Shown: positions 1 to 7,725 of the stretch, piece by piece
Numbering within the stretch: position 1 is the first letter of the stretch
How the letters are laid out: every line of letters begins with the position of its first letter
NCBI GenBank assembly: GCA_910587495.1
Contig: CAJUMT010000039.1
Location: 1-20,303 of the forward strand
From: an uncultured Lachnospiraceae bacterium
GTDB taxonomy: Bacteria; Bacillota_A; Clostridia; Lachnospirales; Lachnospiraceae
Direction of reading: 5' to 3'
Length of the DNA stretch: 20,303 nt
Notes under the pieces: model-generated
The model's database searches: none
Told to the model about the DNA's origin: nothing
What the model saw: the letters and a program-made list of their open reading frames with translations, nothing else
Translations under genes and position numbers: made by a program

Positions 1-246
1 GATGGGGTTCGCTTCCACCAGGCTGTCGTTAATGCCGTCCAGAAAACCAGTCATTTCCATAATGCTTAAACCATACTTTTCTGCCAGCTCTTTGACGGTT
101 CCTTTTACTTCAGTATCGGAATCAGACAAAAGCTTTTCATAGACGCTCTTCTCCAAATTAAAATAATTTGCCCAAAATTTTTGAAGAGTCCCTTTGTCTT
201 TTGTCTCATCATATGCGATTTTTTTCCATTCTTTTAACAATGCCAT
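1..246 (-). CDS. Probable SEC-C/YecA-type protein, N-terminal part (truncated by window edge)
   Basis: The first 82 codons of a minus-strand gene run off the left edge. I translated it directly: it begins MALLKEWKKIAYDE and contains the segments FWANYFNLEKSVYEKLL and GFLDGINDSL. From memory this acidic, helical N-terminus resembles conserved Lachnospiraceae proteins that end in a cysteine-rich SEC-C metal-binding motif. That C-terminus lies outside the window, so the family call is tentative and no enzymatic role can be assigned. The ATG at 246 has AAAGGA about 12 bases upstream, a rather long spacing. It is preceded by its own promoter (290-318), so it is probably not part of the polysaccharide operon and marks the locus boundary. 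Confidence 0.75.
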   Translation of the reverse strand, partial: MALLKEWKKIAYDETKDKGTLQKFWANYFNLEKSVYEKLLSDSDTEVKGTVKELAEKYGLSIMEMTGFLDGINDSLVEANPI

Positions 247-289
247 TGCCAATATCCATCCTTTATCCGTTTAATGTCTGTTTTTCTTT

Positions 290-318
290 AATATATACCA
301 TCTTCTGTCATTTTTCAA
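290..318 (-). promoter_or_regulatory. Sigma-A-type promoter for the left-edge gene
   Basis: On the minus strand TTGAAA (318-313, 5 of 6 to consensus) is followed after exactly 17 bases by TATATT (295-290, 5 of 6). Transcription would start near 283, giving a leader of about 37 nt before the ATG at 246. The -35 box directly abuts the stop codon of the upstream glycosyltransferase (319-321), and no terminator is visible between the two genes. Read-through from the polysaccharide operon is therefore possible. Confidence 0.6.
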
Positions 319-1335
319 TTACTTTTCATGAAAGAATCCCAATTCCGCACCCTCAAGATACCGAATCAGTATATCTGCCAGTTTCCCGCTGTCCAGAGGA
401 GGGAAAAATTCTGCTTTTTCATAATCCCCCACACAATCCCTTGCGTACAGACAGTCCGCCGCCACAATCCAGGCATTCGCATGCCTCGCTTCCAGAAGCG
501 GAAGGCCGATGGTTTCAATGTAAGAGGGAAACACAAGCACCGAAGAAGCATACAGCTCAAACAGCGCCTTCCTGGGCATTGGTCCCGAGAACAGGACCGG
601 CAGTTCCTTCTCCTTGGCTTCTTTCTTAAGAGAACGAACTGTTTCATTTTCCTTGCCGGTAATGGTCCAGACTACTCGATAATTTCTGTATCCTTTTTTC
701 TGAAGAATTTTACATGCCTTCAGAAAGGTTCCGTGATTTTTATAGGCGGAAGCGTTAGCTGGATAAAAGAATATAGGATTTTCAATATCCGGATGATATG
801 GCTTTACCGGGAGCATCTCTACCGGAGGAAACCGCACTTCCACTTTATCCTCAGAAATCCTGCACTGACGAACGATTTCCTCTTTCATCCAGTTGGTCTG
901 TACCATAACTTTTTTCGCCCGCCGGATAGATTTCTTCATCATTCTGCCCAGAATTTGCTGGCTGAACCATGGACGGAAAGCTTCGGTCAGTCCGAACTTA
1001 TATTCGGCGAAAGGCAGCGCATTATGCTCATATACGGTCTGCGGCACGCCTGTATGAGGCAGCTCAATATTCTGAAGGGACAATACTTCGTCCACACTGT
1101 ACTTTCTTACCAGCCTTCCTGCCACGAAATGGTCAAAATACAGCCGGTGCAGCGGGCTTTTTTTTATCCATGGATAATTCAGCACTTTTATATGCGGTTT
1201 TTCTCTAAGCTTACAGACGCTTAATACAAAAATATATTCGTTTCTTTTATCCAGGCAAAATTCTTCGTAAAAACTTTTAAGGACTGTAACGGCTCCGCCT
1301 TCTTCGGCCGCCACATCATAAACCAGAATCTTCAT
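319..1335 (-). CDS. GT4-family (GT-B fold) glycosyltransferase
   Basis: 338 aa, a retaining GT4-type sugar transferase expected to add a nucleotide-sugar residue to the lipid-linked repeat unit at the inner membrane face. The N-terminal Rossmann half starts with MKILVYDVAA and a glycine pair (EEGG, 11-14) typical of the acceptor-side loop. The C-terminal half has FFYPANASAYKNH (189-201) and the donor-binding E-x7-E motif in ETIGLPLLE (274-282). There is no signal peptide or membrane span. It is the last gene of the left unit and overlaps the two-domain oxidoreductase by 20 bp, which suggests translational coupling. The ATG has a GGCGGGTG-like ribosome site upstream. Donor and acceptor sugars cannot be read from the sequence. 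Confidence 0.9.
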   Translation of the reverse strand: MKILVYDVAAEEGGAVTVLKSFYEEFCLDKRNEYIFVLSVCKLREKPHIKVLNYPWIKKSPLHRLYFDHFVAGRLVRKYSVDEVLSLQNIELPHTGVPQTVYEHNALPFAEYKFGLTEAFRPWFSQQILGRMMKKSIRRAKKVMVQTNWMKEEIVRQCRISEDKVEVRFPPVEMLPVKPYHPDIENPIFFYPANASAYKNHGTFLKACKILQKKGYRNYRVVWTITGKENETVRSLKKEAKEKELPVLFSGPMPRKALFELYASSVLVFPSYIETIGLPLLEARHANAWIVAADCLYARDCVGDYEKAEFFPPLDSGKLADILIRYLEGAELGFFHEK

Positions 1336-3454
1336 CCGTTTTCACCCGCCGCATGGCTTTTATAAGCAATTCCTGACCCGTGAACGCGTCGGCGATGGTT
1401 GTGTTCTCTCTTTTGCCTTTCAAAACATCGAAAATATATGCATATTCCCCTTTGATACCCTTATCCTGCTCAAATTTTTCTTTTACGCTCTTTGTGCTGC
1501 CGTATTTTTTCAGTCGGATAAAATTATCCATCTCATAGACTGCGCCGTTTCCAAAAACCCTTAACTGCTCTTTGGGATATTTTTTGGAACCCATAGACGA
1601 ATAGACAATATTTCCCACGGCTCCTGAGGCGAAACGAAGAGTGATTAGCACATTATCATTCATGGGATAACCTTTTGTCCCGGCGGCTGTGATTTGCAGA
1701 TCAAGCAATCTGCTGCCGTCCAAATACTGGATCAGATCCACATAATGACACGCTTCCCCTAAGATTCTTCCTCCTCCTGACCGCTCATCCTGAACCCAGT
1801 GGTTCGGAGGAATGTATCCTGCGTTCGCGATAAAATCATACACAGCGGGAATCTTATCTGTCTTCATCTCTTTTTTTATCTGATGGATCAACGGAGCATG
1901 CCGCCTGTTCAGACCGCAGAACAGCTCCCCTTTGGAATGCCTGTAAGCTTCCCTGACCTTATCCAGTTCCTCCAGTGTCAGACAAAGGGGTTTCTCACAG
2001 TATACGTTCTTCCCTGCCTCCAATGCCTCCATTACAAACTTTGCATGGCTGCTGTGCCGGGTAGAAATTGCAATCAGATCGATATCCGGATCTGCCAAAA
2101 GCATTTTATAGTCGTTGGTCGTGTAGATAAACGGCGTTTGATTATTAACCTGGGCACCCCCCGTGCCGCCCGTGGTGGCAAGGCCGACAAACTCATATTT
2201 TCCTGTCTCTTTCATCACAGGCAGCATGGTACTGCGTACAAAATTTCCGGCTCCGATCAGTCCCAGACGAATACGGTTACCGGATGTAACCTTTTTTGTT
2301 CCGCTAAAACGGACCGTTTCCTTCCATTTTTCCTCATTTTCACTGTATTTTAACAGAACCCCGATATATTTTTCATGATTTGGATTTTTTGTAATCATTT
2401 CGTAAGCAGACGCTGCCCGCTCAAACGGAATCTCATGCGTGATCAGGTCCGATACATCCACTCTTTTCTGGGCCAAAAGCCGCACAAACTCTTCAATGTT
2501 GCGTCCCTCTGTAAAACGCACATATCCTATGGGATAATCGACACCTGCCTCTTCATACACAGGGTCGTACCTGCCCGGACCGTAAGAACGGGCGATCTTA
2601 AAGGTAAGCTCTCGCTCATAATAGGGCCTGCGGTCAATATCCATCCTGGTAACTCCGATCATACAGATGATTCCTCTGTCTCTTGTGATCGCCGCTGCCA
2701 GATCCATAGGTGCATTACTGTCTGCGGCAGCCGTGATAATGACTTTATCCACACCGCGCCCGTGGGTCAGCGCTTTGGTCATATCCATCCGACTGTCGTC
2801 ATCCGAACGGATAAAAGACAAAAGGCGCGTACCCGGCATCTGTTTGTCCGATACGTCGTAACCAATCACGTCGCATCCATACGCGTCCAGAATACGGCTT
2901 ACAATGTGTCCCACCAGCCCCATGCCAATAACCGCCACCATCTCTCCAGGCACTACTTCCGCCTGATGAATGCCTTCCAGAGCAATCCCTCCCAACGCGC
3001 TAAAAGCCGCCTGACGGTAATCTGTAAGTTCTTTTGGAAGTTTCGTAAGCATGGTCCGACTGACGCGGTTGACCTCACAGTGATAGGCGGTTCCTACCAT
3101 GGCTACCAGGTCTCCCGCTTTAACTTCCGTCACGCCTTTTCCGCAGGATACTACGCGTCCTACGCCGGAATATCCCATGGGCATCGGCTCCGCTAATTTA
3201 TTAAAGGCGCTCTCCATGGTCGTTACGATACCGTCTGTGGAAAGTTTTTCCATCACTTTTTTCACTTGATCCGGACGCTCCAGAGCCTTTTGCACCAGAT
3301 TCTTTCCTCCAAAAGAAGCAAGCCCTCTTTCCGTCCCCGCGCTGACCACTGTATACAGACTCTCCACCAGCGCCATGTTTTCCTTATCTGTCGGGGCCGG
3401 CTGATCTAAAAGCTTCATGCTGCCGTCTTTTACATTTAAAAATAATTGTTTCAT
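1316..3454 (-). CDS. Two-domain oxidoreductase: MDR alcohol-dehydrogenase-like plus Gfo/Idh/MocA
   Basis: 712 aa fusion of two NAD(P)-dependent modules. Residues 1-370 form a medium-chain dehydrogenase with the dinucleotide motif GMGLVG (177-182). The usual catalytic zinc positions are not conserved: S38 occupies the cysteine position in VSAGTER, and GYSGVG (94-99) replaces the GHE motif, so a zinc-independent mechanism is likely. Residues about 395-712 are a Gfo/Idh/MocA oxidoreductase with GLIGAGNF (398-405), the EKP motif (487-489) and GEACHYVD (566-573) carrying the usual active-site histidine. Such fusions recur in polysaccharide loci next to heparinase II/III-like genes, as here, but to my knowledge the substrate is unknown. 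The ATG has GGAGAGAAG upstream. A 120-bp gap holding a long palindrome separates it from the preceding dehydrogenase gene. Confidence 0.92.
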   Translation of the reverse strand: MKQLFLNVKDGSMKLLDQPAPTDKENMALVESLYTVVSAGTERGLASFGGKNLVQKALERPDQVKKVMEKLSTDGIVTTMESAFNKLAEPMPMGYSGVGRVVSCGKGVTEVKAGDLVAMVGTAYHCEVNRVSRTMLTKLPKELTDYRQAAFSALGGIALEGIHQAEVVPGEMVAVIGMGLVGHIVSRILDAYGCDVIGYDVSDKQMPGTRLLSFIRSDDDSRMDMTKALTHGRGVDKVIITAAADSNAPMDLAAAITRDRGIICMIGVTRMDIDRRPYYERELTFKIARSYGPGRYDPVYEEAGVDYPIGYVRFTEGRNIEEFVRLLAQKRVDVSDLITHEIPFERAASAYEMITKNPNHEKYIGVLLKYSENEEKWKETVRFSGTKKVTSGNRIRLGLIGAGNFVRSTMLPVMKETGKYEFVGLATTGGTGGAQVNNQTPFIYTTNDYKMLLADPDIDLIAISTRHSSHAKFVMEALEAGKNVYCEKPLCLTLEELDKVREAYRHSKGELFCGLNRRHAPLIHQIKKEMKTDKIPAVYDFIANAGYIPPNHWVQDERSGGGRILGEACHYVDLIQYLDGSRLLDLQITAAGTKGYPMNDNVLITLRFASGAVGNIVYSSMGSKKYPKEQLRVFGNGAVYEMDNFIRLKKYGSTKSVKEKFEQDKGIKGEYAYIFDVLKGKRENTTIADAFTGQELLIKAMRRVKTDEDSGL

Positions 3455-3486
3455 CTTTTTCTTCTCTCCATTATAGTTCCGCTACA

Positions 3487-3564
3487 CCCCTCGTAATGCC
3501 CACTGTCTATAACAGTTTTTCGACCGCTTGCGCGTCCGTAAAACTGTTACGGCCATTACTCGGG
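3487..3564. repeat. Long imperfect intergenic palindrome (hairpin-forming)
   Basis: The 120-bp gap between two minus-strand genes holds a nested inverted repeat. The core is TAACAGTTTT (3510-3519) with its exact complement AAAACTGTTA (3540-3549). The outer arms are GTAATG (3493-3498) and CATTAC (3554-3559), flanked by CCCC (3487-3490) and GGG (3562-3564). The loop region 3520-3539 is GC-rich and can pair further (CGC with GCG). Neither strand has a U-run after the stem, so it is not a standard intrinsic terminator. It may be an interspersed palindromic repeat or an mRNA processing or stability element. The function is unknown. Confidence 0.6.
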
Positions 3565-3574
3565 CTTCCGCTGT

Positions 3575-4780
3575 TTATAACCGATACACTCCGTCCAGAA
3601 AGCAGATATACCTTGTATCCAAAACCACTTTTCCTTTCAGTCTGTCCATTTGTTCCCGGATCTCGTCATGTCCCACCAGAAGAACTACCATGTCCACCGC
3701 TTCCAAAAAATCGTCCAGGCTGTGATACTGGTTTGGAACCACGTCACGGGTCACATAGGGGTCATACACTTTAATCTGTCCGCCGCACAGATGACGATCC
3801 ATACTGCGAAGCATCTGAAGCGTCGGACTTTCTCTCATGTCATCCACATTTTCTTTGTAAGTTAAGCCGTAAAGCCCCACCCTGCCCACGTCGAACATAT
3901 GATTCTCTTTCATAATATTGTGTATCCGTTCCAGCACAAAATCCGGCATGGAATCGTTGATTTTTCGTGCCGCCAGAATGATGTTGGCAAGCCCCGGATA
4001 ATCTCCCACCAGAAACCAGGGGTCTACGGAAATGCAGTGTCCTCCGACACCCGGACCCGGGGACAATATATTGACCCTGGGGTGTTTGTTGGCAATACGA
4101 ATGATCTCATGAACGTCCATGTTGTCAGAACGACAAATCTTCGCAAGCTCGTTGGCAAAGGCGATATTAATATCCCGAAACGTATTTTCCACTACTTTTG
4201 TCATTTCGGCTGTACGGATATCCGTAACCACGATTTCCCCTTCGCAAAAAGAACTGTACAAAGTCCTTACTTTTTCCCCGATTTTTTTGTCGTCTGCTCC
4301 GATGGTCCGGGAATTATGTTTCAGCTCATAGACCATATTTCCGGGGATAATGCGCTCTGGCGCATGAACCAGGTGAATATCTCTTCCTTCCACCACCGGA
4401 CGGATGTATTTATCAATGGTTCCCGGTGATATGGTAGACTCTATAACCACCACCGCGTCTTTAGGACACACTTCCATAACATTTTTCACCGCCTGTACCA
4501 CATATTCTGCATCCACTTTTTTGCTCGCCTTGTCGTAAGGTGTCGGCACAGCCACAATATACATGTCTGTACTTACATATTCATGTGAAAAATGGATTCC
4601 CTGCTTCACCGCAGATCGAAACAGTTCGTCCAGCCCTTCCTCATCAAAAGTAGTCCTGCCTGCTATTAGTGTATCCACCAAGTCTTTATTATAGTCTGTC
4701 CCTGTAACTTCCACACCATGTGCCGCAAACATAAGAGCCGTCGGCAGGCCGATATAGCCAAGTCCTATTACATTAATCAT
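3575..4780 (-). CDS. wecC: WecC-type nucleotide-sugar dehydrogenase (probable UDP-ManNAc dehydrogenase)
   Basis: About 401 aa from the chosen ATG. The family oxidises C6 of a UDP-sugar twice with NAD+ to give a uronic acid. The start is followed by the Rossmann motif GLGYIG. PTPYDK, then ENTFRDINIAFANEL, and the catalytic-cysteine motif GVGGHCISVDPWF are all present; Cys is residue 252 counting from an upstream in-frame GTG. The stretch around KHPRVNILSPGPGVGG closely matches E. coli WecC, favouring UDP-ManNAc over UDP-glucose. A 2-epimerase gene at the right edge would supply that substrate. I prefer ATG 4780 to GTG 4789 because AAGGAG lies 8 bases before the ATG but abuts the GTG. It overlaps the heparinase-like gene by 8 bp. 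Other UDP-HexNAc dehydrogenases (WbpA-like) remain possible. Confidence 0.9.
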   Translation of the reverse strand: MINVIGLGYIGLPTALMFAAHGVEVTGTDYNKDLVDTLIAGRTTFDEEGLDELFRSAVKQGIHFSHEYVSTDMYIVAVPTPYDKASKKVDAEYVVQAVKNVMEVCPKDAVVVIESTISPGTIDKYIRPVVEGRDIHLVHAPERIIPGNMVYELKHNSRTIGADDKKIGEKVRTLYSSFCEGEIVVTDIRTAEMTKVVENTFRDINIAFANELAKICRSDNMDVHEIIRIANKHPRVNILSPGPGVGGHCISVDPWFLVGDYPGLANIILAARKINDSMPDFVLERIHNIMKENHMFDVGRVGLYGLTYKENVDDMRESPTLQMLRSMDRHLCGGQIKVYDPYVTRDVVPNQYHSLDDFLEAVDMVVLLVGHDEIREQMDRLKGKVVLDTRYICFLDGVYRL

Positions 4781-6479
4781 CTGTATCACTCCTTATATGA
4801 TAAGTCCTTTCACTCATAAACTTTATCCGGACTTTGTGTTCTTCCTCTGTCTGCTTCCAGGCAAGAGATAATACCTGGATCTCCTCCACTCTGCCAAATT
4901 CCGGCGCATAAGAACAGATATCGCCTTCTTCATAAAGGGTCACCCGATCCGTATCCGGCGCATACAATTCGCAGACCGTCCGTCCCTGGTCTGCTCTTTC
5001 TTTTACAACGATTTTTTGATCCTGCAGGCTGTATACATACTCCGGCGCCAGGTGAAAGTAGGCTTTTACCTGACCTTTTGCCCTGTCCTTCATGCACACC
5101 ATGTTCCCTTTCAGGCCGATCGCCCTGCTGATACGTTTTCCGGTGCAAGTGGTAAGCTTTCCATAAATCCAATGGTCTTTGCAGCCGCCGGACACGTCTT
5201 TGATTCTTCTGCCTGTGCGGTGTTCTCCCCAGCAGTCGGACTGTTCTTCTCCATCCACTACAATCGTATTATGCGCAGCCGTACTGCGAAAATAGGAGCG
5301 AAGCCTCCCCTGATACTGCCCTGTCCCGGAATTGACAAAGACCGGGCGCCCGTGCCAGGACAATTCAAAGCTTAAGCCGTCGCAATGGCTGTGCCCGGGC
5401 ATATAGTCAGGTGCAATCTTTCCCGCATCCATGACAATCTTAATTCCTTCTTCCTCCAGACAGTAATATCCCGCATCCGGAAACACTTTTTTTGCATCGA
5501 CGCCCGGACAGATGCCAAACTCTTTTTTAAGCGACTTCAAAAGGCAGTCAAGGGGCCTTGCCACATTGTCCCCCGCGTCATTAAAAAGAAGTGTGCGGCC
5601 CATGCCCTGTTCCAGGGACCATACGGCGTCCGTCATCTTCTGCATGGTCACACACAATTTTTGATACAGCTCACCGTCTTTTTCATACACGGATTTTGCC
5701 ACACGCATGATATCTTCAAGGATAATCTTATGATACATCAGACTTCGCTCATAATGCATCCCATCCGGCAGGATCTGTTCCCGGACCTCATTTGTAAACA
5801 GCCTTTTATACTTTCTGTAGGTTCTCTCTTCCTGAAAATACAAAGCCCCAAGCAAAACAGTCTTCAAATTTTCAAAATAATGATTTCCCAGCAGATGGCG
5901 CTCCAATCTTTTTTGTAGATGCAAATATTGGGCATACATGCTGCCGTTCAGCATTTTGCAAAACGGCTGGTCTTTTAAAAATGTCTCTCCCAAAGCAGAT
6001 ATACATATCCACAGATTGGTAAGCCGAAGAGAGATTGTATAAGGATGCCACCCGTCTCCCCTTCCATTCTCGTTGTCTAGGATCCATCTTAAGCAGTACT
6101 CTTTAAAGCATTCATAATACCGAATATCGTTTTCTTCTTTGTATGCTGCCGCAAGCGGGATCAAAAACTCCATATAATGCAGGTTAAAATTCCACAGATG
6201 AGATCTTTCCGCCACATGCCAATCTCTGCCTCCGGGTATCCCTTCTTCATAGAGAAGCTTCACCCTGCCTTCTAAAATCTCTTCTGTATCAAATCTTTTA
6301 AGATACAGAGAAGCACCGTCCAGATCCGGCATCCATAAAGGCTGCGGCTTACAGGCAGGCGCTTCTTTTTTCGTGTCCGCCTTTTGTCCCCGTTCCAGAC
6401 GATTTTTAGCCAAATATAAAAGCTGGCTTTTTTTCAGATATTTTAAAGTCTGACAGTACTTATCTATTTTTTTCAACAC
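4773..6479 (-). CDS. Heparinase II/III-family protein
   Basis: About 568 aa, related to polysaccharide lyases that cleave uronic-acid-containing chains. Numbering from an in-frame TTG at 6485, an alpha-helical toroid domain (about 90-320) carries SHLWNFNLHYMEF, GWHPYTISLRL, the NHYFENLK motif (201-208) and DGMHYERSLMYH (241-252). A C-terminal beta-sandwich domain carries GHSHCDGLSFEL (364-375), NSGT (385-388) and AHNT (404-407). The family's active-site Asn, His and Tyr candidates therefore look intact. The N-terminus (KYLKKSQLLYLAKNRL) is basic, with no signal peptide, so the protein is predicted cytoplasmic, unlike secreted lyases. The start is non-ATG: AGGTGA abuts TTG 6485 but lies 6 bases before GTG 6479, which I chose. 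TTG 6476 is also possible. It overlaps both neighbouring genes. Confidence 0.9.
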   Translation of the reverse strand: MLKKIDKYCQTLKYLKKSQLLYLAKNRLERGQKADTKKEAPACKPQPLWMPDLDGASLYLKRFDTEEILEGRVKLLYEEGIPGGRDWHVAERSHLWNFNLHYMEFLIPLAAAYKEENDIRYYECFKEYCLRWILDNENGRGDGWHPYTISLRLTNLWICISALGETFLKDQPFCKMLNGSMYAQYLHLQKRLERHLLGNHYFENLKTVLLGALYFQEERTYRKYKRLFTNEVREQILPDGMHYERSLMYHKIILEDIMRVAKSVYEKDGELYQKLCVTMQKMTDAVWSLEQGMGRTLLFNDAGDNVARPLDCLLKSLKKEFGICPGVDAKKVFPDAGYYCLEEEGIKIVMDAGKIAPDYMPGHSHCDGLSFELSWHGRPVFVNSGTGQYQGRLRSYFRSTAAHNTIVVDGEEQSDCWGEHRTGRRIKDVSGGCKDHWIYGKLTTCTGKRISRAIGLKGNMVCMKDRAKGQVKAYFHLAPEYVYSLQDQKIVVKERADQGRTVCELYAPDTDRVTLYEEGDICSYAPEFGRVEEIQVLSLAWKQTEEEHKVRIKFMSERTYHIRSDTDD

Positions 6480-7725
6480 TTTCAATCACCTGATACAATC
6501 TATCCGTCAATACGGAAAAATCAAAGTCTTTTGCGCCGTTTCTGGCGTTTTTTTCCAGCTGCGCATATGCTTCCCGGGACATATGGCTGACCTTTAGGAT
6601 TTCATCCGCCAACGCCCTGGGCGTACATTCTTCCAGGGAAAATCCGCACTGATATCGGTCCAGAATGCAGTATCCCATTTTCACGGTGGAAATAACAGGC
6701 TTTCCGCTGGCCATATATTCAAAAAGCTTGTTGGAACTGTTCCCCCTTGACCAGTTGTACTGGGATTGAGAATAATTTAAAATGTTTACGGAAGAACGGC
6801 TTAAAATATAGGGAATGTATTTTCGTTCCACAAATCCTTTGAACACCACATTGTCAAGCCTTTCGTCCTCCGCCCGCTTTTTAAGCCGTTCCAACTGGCT
6901 GCCGCCGCCGAAGATCAGAAAACGGATCTTTTTATAGTCTTTTAAAAGCGCCGCCGCATCCAGCAGATTATCTACATTGTTAACCGGACGGATCGTACCT
7001 GTATAGACTACTTTAAAGGAGTCGTCTTCCAGATCCGAATCAGGCAGGATATCTTTGTCTATACTTTCATAATAGTCCTTCAGCTTCACGCCGTTATTCA
7101 CATAATGGCATTTATTAAGATCAATCTTTCCTCCATGGGTACTGTCCCATCCCATCTCCTTGATGTGGTCCACATCGCCTTCCTTGGTAAATACGATGGC
7201 GTCCGCATGGACGTACATCCACTTCTCCCCGGCGCTTAAAAGTCTCCCTGCAAAACTGTCCATCTTTACTTTTCCAAAAGAAAAGATGGCTTCGGGCCAC
7301 AGATCTCTGACTTCCACCAAAGCAGGCACACGAAATCTTTTTGCCAGCAAAATTCCGGCGACAGCTGCCAGAGGATGCGCGCTGGAACCCATAATAACAT
7401 CCGGTCTTCCATATTTTTTCGCATATTTACCCGAGATACGAAGAAGACCGAAAAAGTAGGACAGCATATTTCTTACACGCGAAATTCCGTTCCCCTGATA
7501 TTTACTTGTTTTAACAAACACAAAGGGAACCCCTCCCTCTTCTGTGCGAAGATAAGGCTTCCCGTGCGTGTCAACCGTGTCCCCCGTCTGGTGTAGTTCA
7601 TTGGCGGCAAAAACGGTCGTCTCCATCTCTTTTTTCTGTAAACATTCCGCAAAATAATAATGTCTGAGCATCGGCCCTGTCTTAGGCGTCGTGGCATAAT
7701 GATTAAAAATCCAAAATCTACGCAT
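6460..7725 (-). CDS. GT4-family glycosyltransferase (WbuB/WcaI-like)
   Basis: 421 aa from ATG 7725. It is a GT-B fold transferase resembling WbuB/WcaI proteins of O-antigen and colanic acid loci. It starts MRRFWIFNHYATTPKTGPM, a characteristic first strand and loop. VEVRDLWPE follows around residue 140, VYTGTIRPVNN near 240-250, and the donor-site segment NKLFEYMASGKPV at 332-344. No membrane span is evident. WbuB-like enzymes often catalyse the second step, adding a sugar to the polyprenyl-PP-linked first residue, and its position directly after the phosphoglycosyl transferase gene fits that. Start alternatives are ATG 7737 (AGAAGG 8 bases upstream) and GTG 7746. I prefer 7725 because GGAGG precedes it by 12 bases and homologues, as I recall them, begin at this motif. 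It would overlap the upstream gene by 8 bp. Confidence 0.9.
   Translation of the reverse strand: MRRFWIFNHYATTPKTGPMLRHYYFAECLQKKEMETTVFAANELHQTGDTVDTHGKPYLRTEEGGVPFVFVKTSKYQGNGISRVRNMLSYFFGLLRISGKYAKKYGRPDVIMGSSAHPLAAVAGILLAKRFRVPALVEVRDLWPEAIFSFGKVKMDSFAGRLLSAGEKWMYVHADAIVFTKEGDVDHIKEMGWDSTHGGKIDLNKCHYVNNGVKLKDYYESIDKDILPDSDLEDDSFKVVYTGTIRPVNNVDNLLDAAALLKDYKKIRFLIFGGGSQLERLKKRAEDERLDNVVFKGFVERKYIPYILSRSSVNILNYSQSQYNWSRGNSSNKLFEYMASGKPVISTVKMGYCILDRYQCGFSLEECTPRALADEILKVSHMSREAYAQLEKNARNGAKDFDFSVLTDRLYQVIESVEKNR

Noticed and set aside
324..333. Perfect 10-bp palindrome TTTCATGAAA at the end of the GT4 gene
   Set aside because: Too short and AT-rich for a terminator, no T-tract follows on the minus strand, and it encodes the final residues of the protein.
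168..1224. Plus-strand open frames of 153 and 298 codons
   Set aside because: They lie antisense to the GT4 gene, have no family motifs and no ribosome site, and their composition reads as a complement of real coding sequence.
1799..3196. Plus-strand open frames of 184 and 273 codons
   Set aside because: Antisense to the two-domain oxidoreductase, whose motifs are unambiguous; the translated frames are rich in His, Arg and Cys without any recognisable domain.
3470..3475. Perfect TATAAT on the minus strand just before the two-domain oxidoreductase
   Set aside because: There is no acceptable -35 box 16-18 bases upstream, and the implied start site would fall within the ribosome binding site, leaving no usable leader.
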